Shown: positions 21,657 through 31,542, counted from the stretch's first letter. The stretch: 64,000 bases of DNA from Bacillus sp. HNG (GCF_003400205.1 NZ_QUQV01000008.1:124001-188000); one strand, 5' to 3'. Notes: generated by a model from the sequence alone, not told the origin. A program made the numbers and translations.

Positions 21657-22753
21657 TTCATGCTCCTCCTTTTAAAAAGGCCATGTACGAGGACATATCC
21701 CCATAAACAAACGGGGAATGCGTACGTAAAGAAGTAACTTAGTGTCTGTAATTCCTTATGCCATGTCAAACTAATATTTGCGGAAGGAGGAAACAAAATA
21801 ACAAAAATCACACTAAATACGAGTAACCAAAATAACGGTTTTGTGTGTTCCTCTTTACCAAATAACCAACTTGTACTAAAGACAGATACAAACATAAGTG
21901 GGAGGACTTTTGTAGACATGACAAATATATATAAAGCGAACAAAACAATCTCTAATCGTTCGATAAATTTAAGCTCAATGACCTTCAAAATGGTGATAGT
22001 TGGTTCATTATATTTTGCAATTTCATCAGGACTAAAAATGACAAATGCAACAAGCGTAATCATCAAGTAGGCAAACATTGTAATTGTATTCGCAATAACA
22101 ACACCCATTGAAGCGTATTCCTTCTTTTGTAAATATGGATAAAGGAAAAAGGTAATCTCAAGGCCAACAAATGTGATGATGGTTATTTTTACAGTTTTAA
22201 TGACTGGATGCCAGCCTTCCTTTAGTAGGGGAAGTAGATTCAAAAATTCGGCTTCTTTTAAAGAAAGCATATAAAAGAAAATGATCCAAATCGTCATAAA
22301 AAAAACAACCACAGAATACCTTCCTATAATTTGAATATTGTTACGGACCAATAAATACGAAGGGATTGCTAATAATATCACGAGTAAAGATATGGATGCT
22401 CGAGGCAAGACCCAAGCTTGGATAAACATCGCTTCTGTAATAAACGAGTAAAGGGCTAAAAGAGCAAAATACAATCCCATAATCACCCCACCCACTTTAC
22501 CTACCCACTTGCCAAAGTAAAATGTCAAAAGGTCAAGAATTGTTCCATTCGGGTGTTTTTTCATAATTTGAATAATAATTAAACTTGTGACTGTCGCAAT
22601 GAACCACCCTAAAATAATGCCGATCCAACCATCAGTCCCCGCCTTTTCTGCTAAATCTCGAGGTAAGGTAAGAACGCCAACCCCAATTTGAACACCATGA
22701 ATTAATAAGATGAACTGCAACAATGTGATTTGTTTTCCTTGAACATTCATCAT
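21653..22753 (-). CDS. gerB: GerAB-family spore germination receptor permease-like subunit
   Basis: The 366-residue protein has ten predicted membrane segments of the GerAB/amino acid permease-like family, with the typical N-terminal motif VQIGVGVLTLPRDLAEKAGTD in segment 1. Family members bind the nutrient germinant. It overlaps the A subunit stop and the C subunit start by 4 bp each, so the three receptor parts are made together, normally in the forespore under sigma-G. I did not find a convincing sigma-G promoter upstream of the operon. Confidence 0.93.
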   Translation of the reverse strand: MMNVQGKQITLLQFILLIHGVQIGVGVLTLPRDLAEKAGTDGWIGIILGWFIATVTSLIIIQIMKKHPNGTILDLLTFYFGKWVGKVGGVIMGLYFALLALYSFITEAMFIQAWVLPRASISLLVILLAIPSYLLVRNNIQIIGRYSVVVFFMTIWIIFFYMLSLKEAEFLNLLPLLKEGWHPVIKTVKITIITFVGLEITFFLYPYLQKKEYASMGVVIANTITMFAYLMITLVAFVIFSPDEIAKYNEPTITILKVIELKFIERLEIVLFALYIFVMSTKVLPLMFVSVFSTSWLFGKEEHTKPLFWLLVFSVIFVILFPPSANISLTWHKELQTLSYFFTYAFPVCLWGYVLVHGLFKRRSMK

Positions 22754-24294
22754 TTTTTGTCACCCTTTGGACGACTGGAATCGGCCCTTCTCAATTGAAT
22801 GGCCATAGAACTAACTGGACGTTTGAGAATTGACCACTGTGGGAAGCGAATAAACAAATCCTTCCAGCCCTGTATTCGTAAGGGGGATACAGGACTAGCA
22901 TAGGAGATACCCAGTGATTTTAACTCAATAAGATGGATAATTAATATCATTAAACCTACACTTAATCCCACAAAACCAAATAAAGAGGCCATAATCATCA
23001 TTGGGAAACGGATAAGCCTGATGGAGGCTCCCATTTGATAATTTGGGATAATAAACGAAGCGACGGCTGTTAATGCTACAACAATGACCATAATATTACT
23101 GACAATCCCAGCCTGTACGGCAGCCTGTCCAATGACAATACCACCGACGATTCCAACGGTTTGTCCAATCTTTGCGGGGAGTCGAATTCCGGCCTCACGT
23201 AGCATCTCCAGAGCAATCTCCATAATTAATGCTTCAATGAATGGCGGAAATGGCACTTTTTCCCGTGACACCCCAATGGACATAAGCAATTTCAATGGAA
23301 TTACTTCGAAATGAAACGCAATCACCGCAATATAAGTCGCCGGTAAAAAGATAGCCATAAAAAAGCCAACATACCTTAATAGGCGGATAAAGGATGCGAC
23401 CATCCAACGTGAGGTATAATCGTCCATGCTTTTAAAAAACGAAAAAAAAGTCGCTGGAGCCACTAAGACATTTGGTGCTCCATCCACCACAGTTACTATT
23501 CTTCCAACTAAAATTTCCGAAGCTGCAAAATCAGTTCGCTCCGTTATTAGAAATTGTGGAAATGGCGAATAGGGATTATCCTCAATGTATTCTTCTAACA
23601 TTACACAATTTGAAATACTATCAACCTTTATTTTATTAATCCGGGTATCAAGTTCCTTAATCAACTCGGGGTTGGAAACATCGTCTAAATATAAAATGGA
23701 GACCTTTGTTTTCCCTCTTTCACCAATAATGTATTCTTTTATTTTTAAATTTTGATTTTGGATATGCTTGCGTATGAGTGCAATATTTTTACTTCCCGAT
23801 TCTGTAAACCCGATATGTTCTGCATAAATGGAAGATTCAATCGGAGTATCTTCGATTGATCGTTCCGGCCATTTTCCAGTATCTAAAAGGAATGCCACCG
23901 CGGATTGTTCAACAAACAAGACACTCTTTCCCTGCAAAATTCCATCTGTAATTTGTGACCATGTGTTTACTTCCTTAATTGGGGCAATCGATACCTTTGG
24001 TGTGGGATTCTCATTATTCATATCAACCTGAAATAACAATGGTTGTAATACATGCTCATTGACCACTGTAGAATCAGTAAGTTCACTTAAATAGACGAGT
24101 GAAGCTTTCGCCTTTGTTTGTTTAATCACAAGGTTTGTCACAACTAAATCAGGCGTTTTACTGAAAATACTTTGTATTTCAGCAAGATTCTCTTCTAGTT
24201 GCGAGCTAATCAATTCCTCGTTTAGTACTGAGTTTTCGTTAGAATTTGATTGTTGCTGCTGAGGTTCCTTTTTATTCTTTTTGAAAAAAGACAT
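22750..24294 (-). CDS. gerA: GerAA-family spore germination receptor subunit A
   Basis: The ATG at 24294 is chosen because the GTG at 24306 overlaps the AGGTGGG ribosome site; the product is 514 residues. A hydrophilic Gln/Asn-rich N-terminus leads into the cytoplasmic GerA domain (to about 300), then five or so membrane segments with the conserved PFPPFIEALIMEIALEMLREAG segment region near 345-370, and a short Lys/Arg-rich tail. It is the A subunit of a germinant receptor, the first gene of the gerABC operon. A hairpin terminator of the upstream ZIP gene separates the two units. Confidence 0.93.
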   Translation of the reverse strand: MSFFKKNKKEPQQQQSNSNENSVLNEELISSQLEENLAEIQSIFSKTPDLVVTNLVIKQTKAKASLVYLSELTDSTVVNEHVLQPLLFQVDMNNENPTPKVSIAPIKEVNTWSQITDGILQGKSVLFVEQSAVAFLLDTGKWPERSIEDTPIESSIYAEHIGFTESGSKNIALIRKHIQNQNLKIKEYIIGERGKTKVSILYLDDVSNPELIKELDTRINKIKVDSISNCVMLEEYIEDNPYSPFPQFLITERTDFAASEILVGRIVTVVDGAPNVLVAPATFFSFFKSMDDYTSRWMVASFIRLLRYVGFFMAIFLPATYIAVIAFHFEVIPLKLLMSIGVSREKVPFPPFIEALIMEIALEMLREAGIRLPAKIGQTVGIVGGIVIGQAAVQAGIVSNIMVIVVALTAVASFIIPNYQMGASIRLIRFPMMIMASLFGFVGLSVGLMILIIHLIELKSLGISYASPVSPLRIQGWKDLFIRFPQWSILKRPVSSMAIQLRRADSSRPKGDKK

Positions 24295-24365
24295 ACGAAT
24301 ACCCACCTATGATATGATGGTTTAGTTTGCTTCATAGATTGGAAAAACATGCATATAAAGCTAAA

Positions 24366-24393
24366 AAGAACCGCGCATATATGCATGGTTCTT
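24366..24393 (-). terminator. Terminator after the ZIP transporter gene
   Basis: AAGAACC pairs with GGTTCTT across 24366-24393 with an additional AT-rich palindromic inner stem (GCATATATGC), followed on the minus strand by TTTTAGC. It separates the ZIP gene from gerA. Confidence 0.8.
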
Positions 24394-24415
24394 CGGTTTG
24401 GCAAGACCAATATTT

Positions 24416-25231
24416 CTACCCTAACGCCACATCCAAAATCATCATCACGACAAATCCAATCATGAGGCTCATCGAAGCTAGATCTTTATTTCCTTTTTCC
24501 TGTGAACTTGGAATCACTTCTTCCGCGACAACGAAAATCATTGCGCCTGCTGCAAAACTTAAGGCATACGGAAGCAAAGGTTCAAAGAACGAAACAGCAA
24601 ATGCTCCAATAACAGCAGCGATGGGTTCAACCATTCCTGAAAACTGCCCGTAGAAGAAGCTTTTTCTACGCGACATACCATCCCCTCTTAATGGCATTGA
24701 CACCGCAATTCCTTCTGGAAAGTTTTGAATTCCAATTCCAATTGCCAATGTCAACGCACCTGCTAAAGAAGCTTCTGTACCCCCATTTGCAAGGGCACCA
24801 AATGCAATTCCGACCGCAAGTCCCTCTGGAATATTATGTAGCGTGATTGCAAGCACTAGAAGTGTACTTCTTTTTTGACCTTTCGAATGTAGTCCTTCTG
24901 CATCTTTAATTGGTGCGTTTGGATGCAGATGAGGCAAAATCTTATCTATTCCCCATAGAAAAATGCCTCCTAATAAGAATCCGAAAGCAGCCGGAAACCA
25001 TGCTCCGATTGGGTTGTCGCTTGACATGTCGATCGCCGGTCCCAATAGCGACCAATAACTAGCGGCAATCATCACGCCTCCAGCGAAACCTAACATACTA
25101 TCCAAAAGTCGTTGATTGATGGTCTTCGTTGCAAAAACAAGCGTGGCCCCTAGCGCGGTCATCCCCCACGTAAACAACGTAGCAAGTAAGGCTTGCATAA
25201 CCGGATGAAAATTTTCGAAAAATGCAACCAT
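24416..25231 (-). CDS. ZIP-family divalent metal transporter (ZupT-like)
   Basis: The ATG at 25231 is chosen: the upstream in-frame TTG (25255) lies across the AAAGGAG ribosome site. The product has 271 residues and eight membrane segments. The signature HNIPEG in segment 4 and NFPEG in segment 5 provide the binuclear metal site; a His-rich loop (LPHLHP) lies between segments 3 and 4. ZIP proteins move zinc, iron or manganese into the cytosol. It has its own terminator, so it is probably monocistronic. Confidence 0.93.
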   Translation of the reverse strand: MVAFFENFHPVMQALLATLFTWGMTALGATLVFATKTINQRLLDSMLGFAGGVMIAASYWSLLGPAIDMSSDNPIGAWFPAAFGFLLGGIFLWGIDKILPHLHPNAPIKDAEGLHSKGQKRSTLLVLAITLHNIPEGLAVGIAFGALANGGTEASLAGALTLAIGIGIQNFPEGIAVSMPLRGDGMSRRKSFFYGQFSGMVEPIAAVIGAFAVSFFEPLLPYALSFAAGAMIFVVAEEVIPSSQEKGNKDLASMSLMIGFVVMMILDVALG

Positions 25232-25381
25232 GTGAAAGAACTCCTTTTCGTTCAACTAAATTAAAGTTTAGCATAACCAACTCATAGGTAAAATATGGAG
25301 TAGTCTGTGGGTATCGGTCCCAGTACGAATTATTTAAAATACAATGGCTCTGCTATAATTATAGGTAAGAGAGGTGAGCAC

Positions 25382-25759
25382 ATGCAAAGACTAGTATTAG
25401 AAGAAGCGTGGGATCGGACGATTTCGCAGAAGGATCGAGAGGAAATTGAACGGATTTTTCAAGATGTGGTTTTGAACCTAAATATGGGAGTTACATTTAC
25501 AACCGTCCGAATTGCAGTAAACCATAAGGACGAACGTCTAGTAACATCTATCATTCATAATAGAACCGAGCAAACTCTCATTTTTGAAAATACAACACTA
25601 GAAATTTGGGTCGGGGATAATCGGTTAGCGAAGCACACATTTACCTATCCAACACTTCAAGTACCACCTAAAACCAGCGTGCCGTGGACGTTTATTTTTC
25701 CTGAGACCATTGAGCTTCCCACTAATCACGCCACATTAAAACTAAAAAAAGAGAAGTAG
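25382..25759 (+). CDS. SLAP domain-containing small protein
   Basis: One of few plus-strand genes in the first half of the window. The frame opens at 25307, but GAGGTGAGCAC precedes the ATG at 25382, giving 125 residues starting MQRLVLEEAWDRTIS. The sequence matches my memory of the SLAP domain family of Bacillus, some of whose members accompany SecA2-type accessory secretion. There is no signal peptide. The beta-rich middle part (TTLEIWVGDNRLAKHTF) resembles a small Ig-like or CARDB-like fold. Its function is unknown. Confidence 0.75.
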   Translation: MQRLVLEEAWDRTISQKDREEIERIFQDVVLNLNMGVTFTTVRIAVNHKDERLVTSIIHNRTEQTLIFENTTLEIWVGDNRLAKHTFTYPTLQVPPKTSVPWTFIFPETIELPTNHATLKLKKEK

Positions 25760-25782
25760 ACTCTCTTTAGAATCCACTTCTC
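25751..25782. terminator. Bidirectional terminator between convergent genes
   Basis: GAGAAGT (25751-25757) pairs with ACTTCTC (25776-25782); T/A runs lie on both sides. It serves the SLAP gene and probably the convergent YdhR-type gene. Confidence 0.65.
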
Positions 25783-25787
25783 CTGTT

Positions 25788-26093
25788 TCATTTTACCGGA
25801 CCATTCGTGATTTCAGTTAGTTTTGAATTAATGGCAAAGATTTTTCCGTTTACTCCATTTATTCCAAACCCACCTAATCGCTTCGTATGCATCTCTTGAT
25901 ATTTTTCGGCGGTTTCTTTTGTCTCGAACAAATAAATCCCACCCGCTTCTTTTGCTTCGGGATTCTCTGTCCAGATTTTCCAGACGAACCCTGGTTCCTC
26001 CGTAATGCTTTTTGCTAAATCTGCAAATGCATTTGCCATTTCATCTCCAAATGGTCCATCCATTTTAAAATCTACTTGTAATACATATGGCAT
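25788..26093 (-). CDS. YdhR-family putative monooxygenase
   Basis: The 101-residue protein matches the YdhR monooxygenase family, a dimeric alpha-beta barrel of about 100 residues (MPYVLQVDF start, EEPGFVWKIWTENPEAKEAG, GGIYLFETKETAEKY). The substrate is unknown in most members. It is transcribed after the FMN reductase gene with a 24-bp gap, and a flavin reductase/monooxygenase pair would make functional sense. Confidence 0.88.
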   Translation of the reverse strand: MPYVLQVDFKMDGPFGDEMANAFADLAKSITEEPGFVWKIWTENPEAKEAGGIYLFETKETAEKYQEMHTKRLGGFGINGVNGKIFAINSKLTEITNGPVK

Positions 26094-26117
26094 GGTGATT
26101 TCTCCTTTTTATGAATC

Positions 26118-26690
26118 TTATACTAAGACGCCTTCTCTAATTCCTTTCAATGCAGTCGACCAAGCAACAACATCATCCAATGTATTGTTTAAGGAATCCT
26201 CGTGGTATGGTGCTGGATTTAATTTACTCATATCTTGAAAATCCGTAAATAGGCTCATTGCTACCGAAGGACCAACAGTTGCTACCTTTGGTACCGTTAA
26301 AATGAGACGTAAATTGTTTGCAGCTGTTACCCCTAAAGTTGAGCCGTAGCTTACGATCCCCGCTGCTTTATGGTTCCACTCTACGTATAAATAATCAATG
26401 GCATCCTTTAAGCCAGACGTAATAGCCTTATTATACTCTGGTGTGACAAAAATAAATCCGTCGAGACTATTGATTTTTTTAGACCAAGCATGTGCTTCTG
26501 GTGCTTGATAATCCTGAGACATAATTGCTGGAATCGGCTCATTAAATTTTGGTAGATTGTAATCCTTAATATCAACCAATTCAAATTCTGCGTCTGTTCG
26601 TTTGTCCGCGATGGATTTCACCCATTCTGCCACTTGTAGATTTACCCTTGAATCTCTTGTACTTCCTGTAATAATACCGATTTTAACCAT
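26118..26690 (-). CDS. NADPH-dependent FMN reductase family protein
   Basis: The 190-residue flavodoxin-like protein has the FMN-phosphate loop GSTRDSR at residues 9-15 and the second flavin-contact motif TPEYN near 88, as in YieF/ChrR-type quinone and azo reductases. It is probably co-transcribed with the YdhR-family gene downstream and could supply reduced flavin or protect from quinones. The start is ATG with AGGAGG a few bases upstream. Confidence 0.9.
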   Translation of the reverse strand: MVKIGIITGSTRDSRVNLQVAEWVKSIADKRTDAEFELVDIKDYNLPKFNEPIPAIMSQDYQAPEAHAWSKKINSLDGFIFVTPEYNKAITSGLKDAIDYLYVEWNHKAAGIVSYGSTLGVTAANNLRLILTVPKVATVGPSVAMSLFTDFQDMSKLNPAPYHEDSLNNTLDDVVAWSTALKGIREGVLV

Positions 26691-27078
26691 TCTTATTTCC
26701 TCCTATTGTGTATGATGTATCTTAAGTATAACAAGGTCAAAAACAGGAAGACACCAACAGTAAATTGGATTTGTTGCTTATCCAACACTTTTGAAAAAGT
26801 GTATAAAAAGACGACCCTTGTCTGAAATTTAACCGTGCTCATTCATTGTGAGTACTTGCCCGCGATTCTATGATGAAATTCCTTTTCAGTCTGTATTATT
26901 ACAGTAAGTGGATAGAAAACAATTGGTAACTTTGGAAACCGGTTGGTGACTTACATTCCGAAGATGGAATTCGTTCTTTTTCTTGTTTTTCCAAAACAGG
27001 ATTTAAGAAATTGGGTAGAGGGATACAAAAGAAATAACTATGATTATAATAAGAGATAAAAAAGAAGGAGAAAACAAT
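26691..27078. other. Divergent intergenic region
   Basis: This 388-bp AT-rich gap separates the divergent FMN reductase and DUF1801 genes and must hold their promoters. I see no convincing small gene, repeat or operator in it. Confidence 0.5.
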
Positions 27079-27474
27079 ATGGAAATTAAACAACAAACCA
27101 TTATACCGAAATCAATTGATGAATACATTTTACAATATCCTCAAGAGATTCAAGAAACACTGAATACAATTAGAAAAGTTATAAAGGAATCAGCCCCAAA
27201 TGCTCAGGAAAAAATAAGTTATGGAATGCCCACTTTTGTTTCAAATGGAAATCTAGTGCATTTTGCCGCATTCAAAAACCATATCGGATTTTATCCAACA
27301 CCAAGCGGAATTAATACATTTAAACAGGAATTATCGGGTTATAAGACCTCGAAAGGTGCGGTGCAATTTCCTTTAGGAAAACCCATCCCATATGAATTAA
27401 TTAGTAAAATCGTAAAATTTAGAGTTGATGAAAACAAAAATAAGGCTGATGAGAAAATAAAAAGGAAGAAATAA
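27079..27474 (+). CDS. DUF1801 (YdhG-like) protein
   Basis: The ATG at 27079 is chosen because AAGGAG precedes it by 9 nt; the upstream ATG at 27040 has no ribosome site. The 131-residue product contains the DUF1801 core (SIDEYILQYPQEIQETLNTI, ISYGMPTF, HFAAFKNHIGFYPTP) and a Lys-rich tail. B. subtilis YdhG of this family has been described as frataxin-like iron chaperone; whether that applies here is uncertain. It is monocistronic, with a terminator 60 bp downstream. Confidence 0.88.
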   Translation: MEIKQQTIIPKSIDEYILQYPQEIQETLNTIRKVIKESAPNAQEKISYGMPTFVSNGNLVHFAAFKNHIGFYPTPSGINTFKQELSGYKTSKGAVQFPLGKPIPYELISKIVKFRVDENKNKADEKIKRKK

Positions 27475-27536
27475 TTTCAATGCTCTTCTTTCTATGCGAG
27501 TCGCTGTCTATTAAGAAAAACGGAAACTATTGGGGT

Positions 27537-27565
27537 GCTTTACTTTACAGGAGTAAAGCCTTTTT
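27537..27565 (+). terminator. Terminator of the DUF1801 gene
   Basis: GCTTTACT (27537-27544) pairs with AGTAAAGC (27552-27559) and is followed by CTTTTTC. Confidence 0.85.
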
Positions 27566-27683
27566 CTTATTCAAGTAATAGGAAAGGATTGTGGAAGAAG
27601 GAGGAAATTTTATAAAAATATCGGGTAGCTTATCCTCGTGCTAATTCACTTACTATCATTTTCATAGACTCCATTAAATCAAC

Positions 27684-27726
27684 AAAATAGAAGAGTGAAT
27701 TACTAACGGGTTCCGTTGTCTTTCGC
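27684..27726 (+). repeat. Short dispersed repeat, copy 1
   Basis: A ~43-bp block centred on ACTAACGGGTTCCGTT recurs in inverted orientation at 33721-33765, with conserved flanks (AAAATAG upstream, TTTCGC or TATCGC downstream). AACGG and CCGTT form a tiny hairpin. The surrounding 27566-27800 shows no gene and may be a decayed region. Confidence 0.6.
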
Positions 27727-27799
27727 AAAACCAGAAAATACAATTGAAAATGTAGCCCAATTTGTACTGCCTTTGTCTCTGTTTTTGTAAATAGAAAAT

Positions 27800-27835
27800 A
27801 AACCGACTCAGTTCACTTACTGAGACGGTTTTTAA
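27800..27835 (+). terminator. Orphan terminator-like hairpin
   Basis: AAACCGACTCAG (27800-27811) pairs perfectly with CTGAGACGGTTT allowing one A-A mismatch (27820-27831), then TTTTAA. No plus-strand gene precedes it directly; on the minus strand it lies beyond the DUF1361 stop, so it may serve that gene. Confidence 0.6.
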
Positions 27836-27950
27836 TATCCATATTTGGTAGCTTGTTGAAGTATCGCTACCTTACCTTATAGTTTAAGCATATATTCACA
27901 ATTCTTTGCTTAATGTGTCATTACTTTTTGAATAGATCTTGGTTTTATGT

Positions 27951-28646
27951 CTAAATTCTAAGCACAGATTGTTTTTTAAAGGTTCTATAAAGTGTATAAC
28001 TGCCTATAACATAGATAGTAAAAGTAATAATGAACTGAACAGCAAATCCATCTATTCCAGCTACTTGTTTTAGCAATTGCATTGGGCTGAAAAGTATATC
28101 CCAACTATTGAATCGTAAGAATCTTCCAATATAAACACCTAATCCTGTTAACAAAGCTACTACTAAAATTGCTAAATAACAAATAATCATTGAATATTTC
28201 TCTCTTATGTTCTGTTCAAAAATATAGAAGGACTCTAGACCAACTAATATGGCAAAAAAGAAACCAATTCCAATAACTAACAACTTTACCCAAACCATAA
28301 TTTCATTACTGTATACAACACCTGTATCTGCAGAGTACATTTCAACCTCTATTAACCACATGAATTTATCGTTTGATATATGAATGAAATCAGTTACCAT
28401 ATAAACTGAATTTGGAAAGAACAATAACCAAAGAATCACCCAAAAAATAGACCACCCAATCTTCCTCTGCTCCAGAGTCATTTCTGCTTTTTCAACAAAA
28501 AATAATGGTAATACAGCTAACAAAACATTCCACGATAGCATTACATACAGGAAACTAGCTTCCTTAAAAAGCATTACAAAACAGATACACCAATACACAA
28601 ACATGAACAATAATATTCCTTTATATTTCTCGAAAAATTTCCCCAT
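27951..28646 (-). CDS. DUF1361 membrane protein
   Basis: The 231-residue protein has about seven membrane segments and the DUF1361 signatures LSWNVLLAVLPLFF, LFFPNSVYMVTDFIHI and GRFLRFNSWDI. The function of the family is unknown. It stands alone between convergent or separate units, with its start close to AATTAGTTGGAGG-like sequence upstream. A weakly paired hairpin at 27800-27835 may end it. Confidence 0.85.
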   Translation of the reverse strand: MGKFFEKYKGILLFMFVYWCICFVMLFKEASFLYVMLSWNVLLAVLPLFFVEKAEMTLEQRKIGWSIFWVILWLLFFPNSVYMVTDFIHISNDKFMWLIEVEMYSADTGVVYSNEIMVWVKLLVIGIGFFFAILVGLESFYIFEQNIREKYSMIICYLAILVVALLTGLGVYIGRFLRFNSWDILFSPMQLLKQVAGIDGFAVQFIITFTIYVIGSYTLYRTFKKQSVLRI

Positions 28647-28822
28647 TGTACCTCCAACTAATCTGAATTCTCTTAACTGAACATTATACTACGAATGTGA
28701 TCTAACTAATGAAAATTCTTGTTGAATTAACCTGCCCCATTACTTGAATAAGAAAGAAGCATTAACGTTCTTTCGGTAATCCAATCCCGTTAACTTAAGT
28801 ATTGATTCTAATTCTTTGCTAT

Positions 28823-28877
28823 CAAAAAATGAGCGCGTTTCCCATAGAATTTTGATCCTATGAAACCTACGCGCTCA
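28823..28877 (-). terminator. Terminator of the second Bce-type module
   Basis: TGAGCGCG (28830-28837) pairs with CGCGCTCA (28870-28877), with further pairing of GTTTC/GAAAC and CATAG/CTATG inside. On the minus strand it is followed by TTTTTTG. It lies 7 bp after the permease stop. Confidence 0.9.
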
Positions 28878-28884
28878 GTAAATC

Positions 28885-30756
28885 TTATAAAGCAGTTTTT
28901 ATCTGCTTCGTATAGAAAAGGCGGACGATGAAAAAGTAGATAATCTGAATAATTGAGAAAACGCCTAGCACCATTACTGATTCCTTAAATAGATTAAAGG
29001 CAAATAGATTTGATAACGCCGTTAACGCAACTGCTCCATGGATAAGTGCCACGATGATTGGCGCAAAGAAGAGAACGGCTGTTTGTCTGGCTAATACCTT
29101 ATTCAATTCCTTTGCTGTTAGTCCCATTTTCGCAATCGATGAGAATTTTTGCTTATCTTCATCTAAATCCATATATAATCGGAAGTAAAGGAAACTTCCG
29201 GCTGAGACAAAAAAGACAATGCCAATAAATAATCCAACAAATAAAATCGGTCCGTAAAATTTCATAATATTATAGATTTCGTAATCGACAGACGTGATTT
29301 TATAACGTTCGATATTATCATATAGCTTTTCCGATGCAGTCATCACTGCAGCCTCACCATCTTTCACTTGCCAAGCATAATAGCTCTGAACTTCGACTGG
29401 CTTAGGAAGCTGTTCGTAATCATGATCTGACACGATATAATATGAACCTGTTGCAGGTAACGCTTTTGAGGAGATAACTCCATTTTTATTTGGCTTTAAG
29501 CTAGCGCCTGACTCCAATTTTATCGATTTATCTAAAAGCTGACCCGGCTCACCAAAATTCGTTCCTTCAAACTCTACAACTATTACTTGGCCATCCCTCA
29601 CCTCTACTAGCACTTCATCAATTAAAGAGGCAAAACGATTAAAATCAGATTTATTAGTTATTAATATCCTGTCTCCAGCGATTTCAAAGTAGCTCATGAC
29701 CATTTGCTCAGAGTCTGCCTCAATCTTTTCTTCCTTTAATGTTTTGTTAATAAACTCAACATCTTGCTTTTCTGTTTCCTGCTCATTGGTTTTATATGAA
29801 AGCGTGGTGGCATTCACATTTTTTATGCTTGATGTAAGTACTGATTGAAATCCAAATAAAGAACCAATTGCACAAAATGCTACTGTAGAAACCATAGCGA
29901 CCATAAAAAATGTGCGAGCATTATCCTTCATTCGAAATGCCAAATCGGAAAAAAGAAGCATATTTGTTTTAAACCAAAAAATAGATTCGTTCTTTTTTAA
30001 TTTTCGAATGATGTAAACACTTAATTGGGTAAATAATAAATAGGTTCCGATAGTGACCACGATAATTACAGGAAGCATAACAGCAACAACCATCACTCCC
30101 TTTACAAGTAATGCCGTTGCATAGCCAGTTCCAAGTAACAAAACTGCTAATAAGGTTAAAAATAGGTTAGCTTTTGGTTCGCCCTTGGCAATTTTATTTC
30201 CTTTAATGAGCACAATGAGCTTTTTACTGCGTAGAACATATGTAACAAATAAAGAGATACAGAAAAATAAGACAATAAATGAAACTAAGGTCGTAAAAAT
30301 TGCCCGTGTTGGGAAGTAGAATGGTAATGCACTTTCAATAATTAACACGTTCTCCGCAAGAAGCAGGATTCCTTTAGCAAACACAATACCAAGTAATATC
30401 CCTCCAACTGTCGCAAAGAACCCTATTAACATATTTTCTAAAAAAACCATCAGCCGGATTTGCTTCATCGACATCCCTTGGATCATCAACACTCCAAACT
30501 CTCTTTTACGAGATTGCAAAAACGAACTCATTGAATAAAGAATGAAGAAAAAGGAGAAGACGTAAATGATTCCGGCAGATATGTTCATCCCTTGTGCCAC
30601 ACTTGAATTCATATCATCCCCGCTTAAAGCAGGATGATTAGCAAAAATAGAGAATGTAAAGAACACCATCACAGTAAATAAACTGCTTAGAAAGTATGCA
30701 ACATATAACCGTTTATTACGTATCACATTATTAAACGCGAATTGACGAAAGGTCAT
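28885..30756 (-). CDS. BceB-type ABC transporter permease (FtsX-like), module 2
   Basis: The frame is open to 30909, but the ATG at 30756 (MTFRQFAFNNV) has GGGAGGGG upstream and the family N-terminus, giving 623 residues. It has the ten-segment BceB layout with a long extracellular domain (about 290-500). It overlaps the ATPase gene by 26 bp. It is a paralogue of the module 1 permease, but the two differ enough to suggest different peptide substrates. Confidence 0.9.
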   Translation of the reverse strand: MTFRQFAFNNVIRNKRLYVAYFLSSLFTVMVFFTFSIFANHPALSGDDMNSSVAQGMNISAGIIYVFSFFFILYSMSSFLQSRKREFGVLMIQGMSMKQIRLMVFLENMLIGFFATVGGILLGIVFAKGILLLAENVLIIESALPFYFPTRAIFTTLVSFIVLFFCISLFVTYVLRSKKLIVLIKGNKIAKGEPKANLFLTLLAVLLLGTGYATALLVKGVMVVAVMLPVIIVVTIGTYLLFTQLSVYIIRKLKKNESIFWFKTNMLLFSDLAFRMKDNARTFFMVAMVSTVAFCAIGSLFGFQSVLTSSIKNVNATTLSYKTNEQETEKQDVEFINKTLKEEKIEADSEQMVMSYFEIAGDRILITNKSDFNRFASLIDEVLVEVRDGQVIVVEFEGTNFGEPGQLLDKSIKLESGASLKPNKNGVISSKALPATGSYYIVSDHDYEQLPKPVEVQSYYAWQVKDGEAAVMTASEKLYDNIERYKITSVDYEIYNIMKFYGPILFVGLFIGIVFFVSAGSFLYFRLYMDLDEDKQKFSSIAKMGLTAKELNKVLARQTAVLFFAPIIVALIHGAVALTALSNLFAFNLFKESVMVLGVFSIIQIIYFFIVRLFYTKQIKTAL

Positions 30757-31495
30757 GAGCATCCCCTCCCAATAAAGAAAGTGTATCGATAATCTTTTGG
30801 AAAAAGGCTTGGCGGTTATCACCACGATTGATTTCGGAATAGAACCTTCCATCGCGAATAAATACGACCCTATTACAATAGCTCGCAGCCTGTGCGTCAT
30901 GAGTAACAAGCATCATCGTCGTTCGTTCTCTATTATTAATTGCTTCAAGCAATTCCATCACATCTTTTGAAGACTTTGAATCAAGATTTCCCGTCGGTTC
31001 ATCTGCTAATAATAGCTTCGGCCCATGAATCATTGCTCTTGCAACCGCAGCTCGCTGTGCTTGTCCTCCCGATATTTCGTAGGTGCGTTTTTTCATAATG
31101 GAGCTAATTCCTAGCTTTTCAGCAATTTCATTTGCTTTCTGTTTCATTTCCTTCACTTTTTTCCCATCTAGTGTTAACGGTAGGACGATATTTTCTTCAA
31201 CAGTTAATGTATGAAGTAAGTTAAAGTCTTGAAAAACAAAACCTAGCTCACGACGTCTAAATTTGGCTAACTTTTCTTTTTTTAATTTATGAGGATTATT
31301 CCCATTAATGAGGATTTCTCCTGTTGTCGGCTCATCAATCGTGGCAATCATATTTAACAATGTTGTTTTTCCACTTCCAGACGGCCCCATAATGCCTACA
31401 AATTCACCCTCATCTATTGTTAAATCGATATCCGTTAAAGCACGATAAGCAATATTACCTTCGTAAATTTTACTTACTTGTCTTACATTCAGCAT
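30731..31495 (-). CDS. BceA-type ABC transporter ATPase, module 2
   Basis: The 254-residue ATPase has Walker A GPSGSGKT, signature SGGQAQR and Walker B LLLADEPTGNLDSKSS. The start is ATG at 31495 (a GTG at 31498 is directly adjacent and equally in frame), with GGAG 8 nt upstream. It lies about 100 bp downstream of the kinase gene, behind an exact BceR-type box and a TATAAT, so the transporter pair probably has its own inducible promoter. Confidence 0.92.
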   Translation of the reverse strand: MLNVRQVSKIYEGNIAYRALTDIDLTIDEGEFVGIMGPSGSGKTTLLNMIATIDEPTTGEILINGNNPHKLKKEKLAKFRRRELGFVFQDFNLLHTLTVEENIVLPLTLDGKKVKEMKQKANEIAEKLGISSIMKKRTYEISGGQAQRAAVARAMIHGPKLLLADEPTGNLDSKSSKDVMELLEAINNRERTTMMLVTHDAQAASYCNRVVFIRDGRFYSEINRGDNRQAFFQKIIDTLSLLGGDAHDLSSIRV

Positions 31496-31542
31496 CACAA
31501 GTTCTCCTTTCGATTCCTATCAATTTTTATTAACTTGTGATT

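Noticed and set aside
24295-24365. Sigma-G promoter for gerABC
   Set aside because: A CATCATA -10-like match exists, but no acceptable -35 at 17-18 bp; not supported enough to list.
27600-27800. Possible gene before the orphan terminator-like hairpin
   Set aside because: All frames are short and interrupted, with no ribosome site linked to an ORF.
30757-30909. Upstream part of the module 2 permease frame
   Set aside because: It lies wholly within the ATPase gene; the ATG at 30756 has a strong ribosome site and the family N-terminus.
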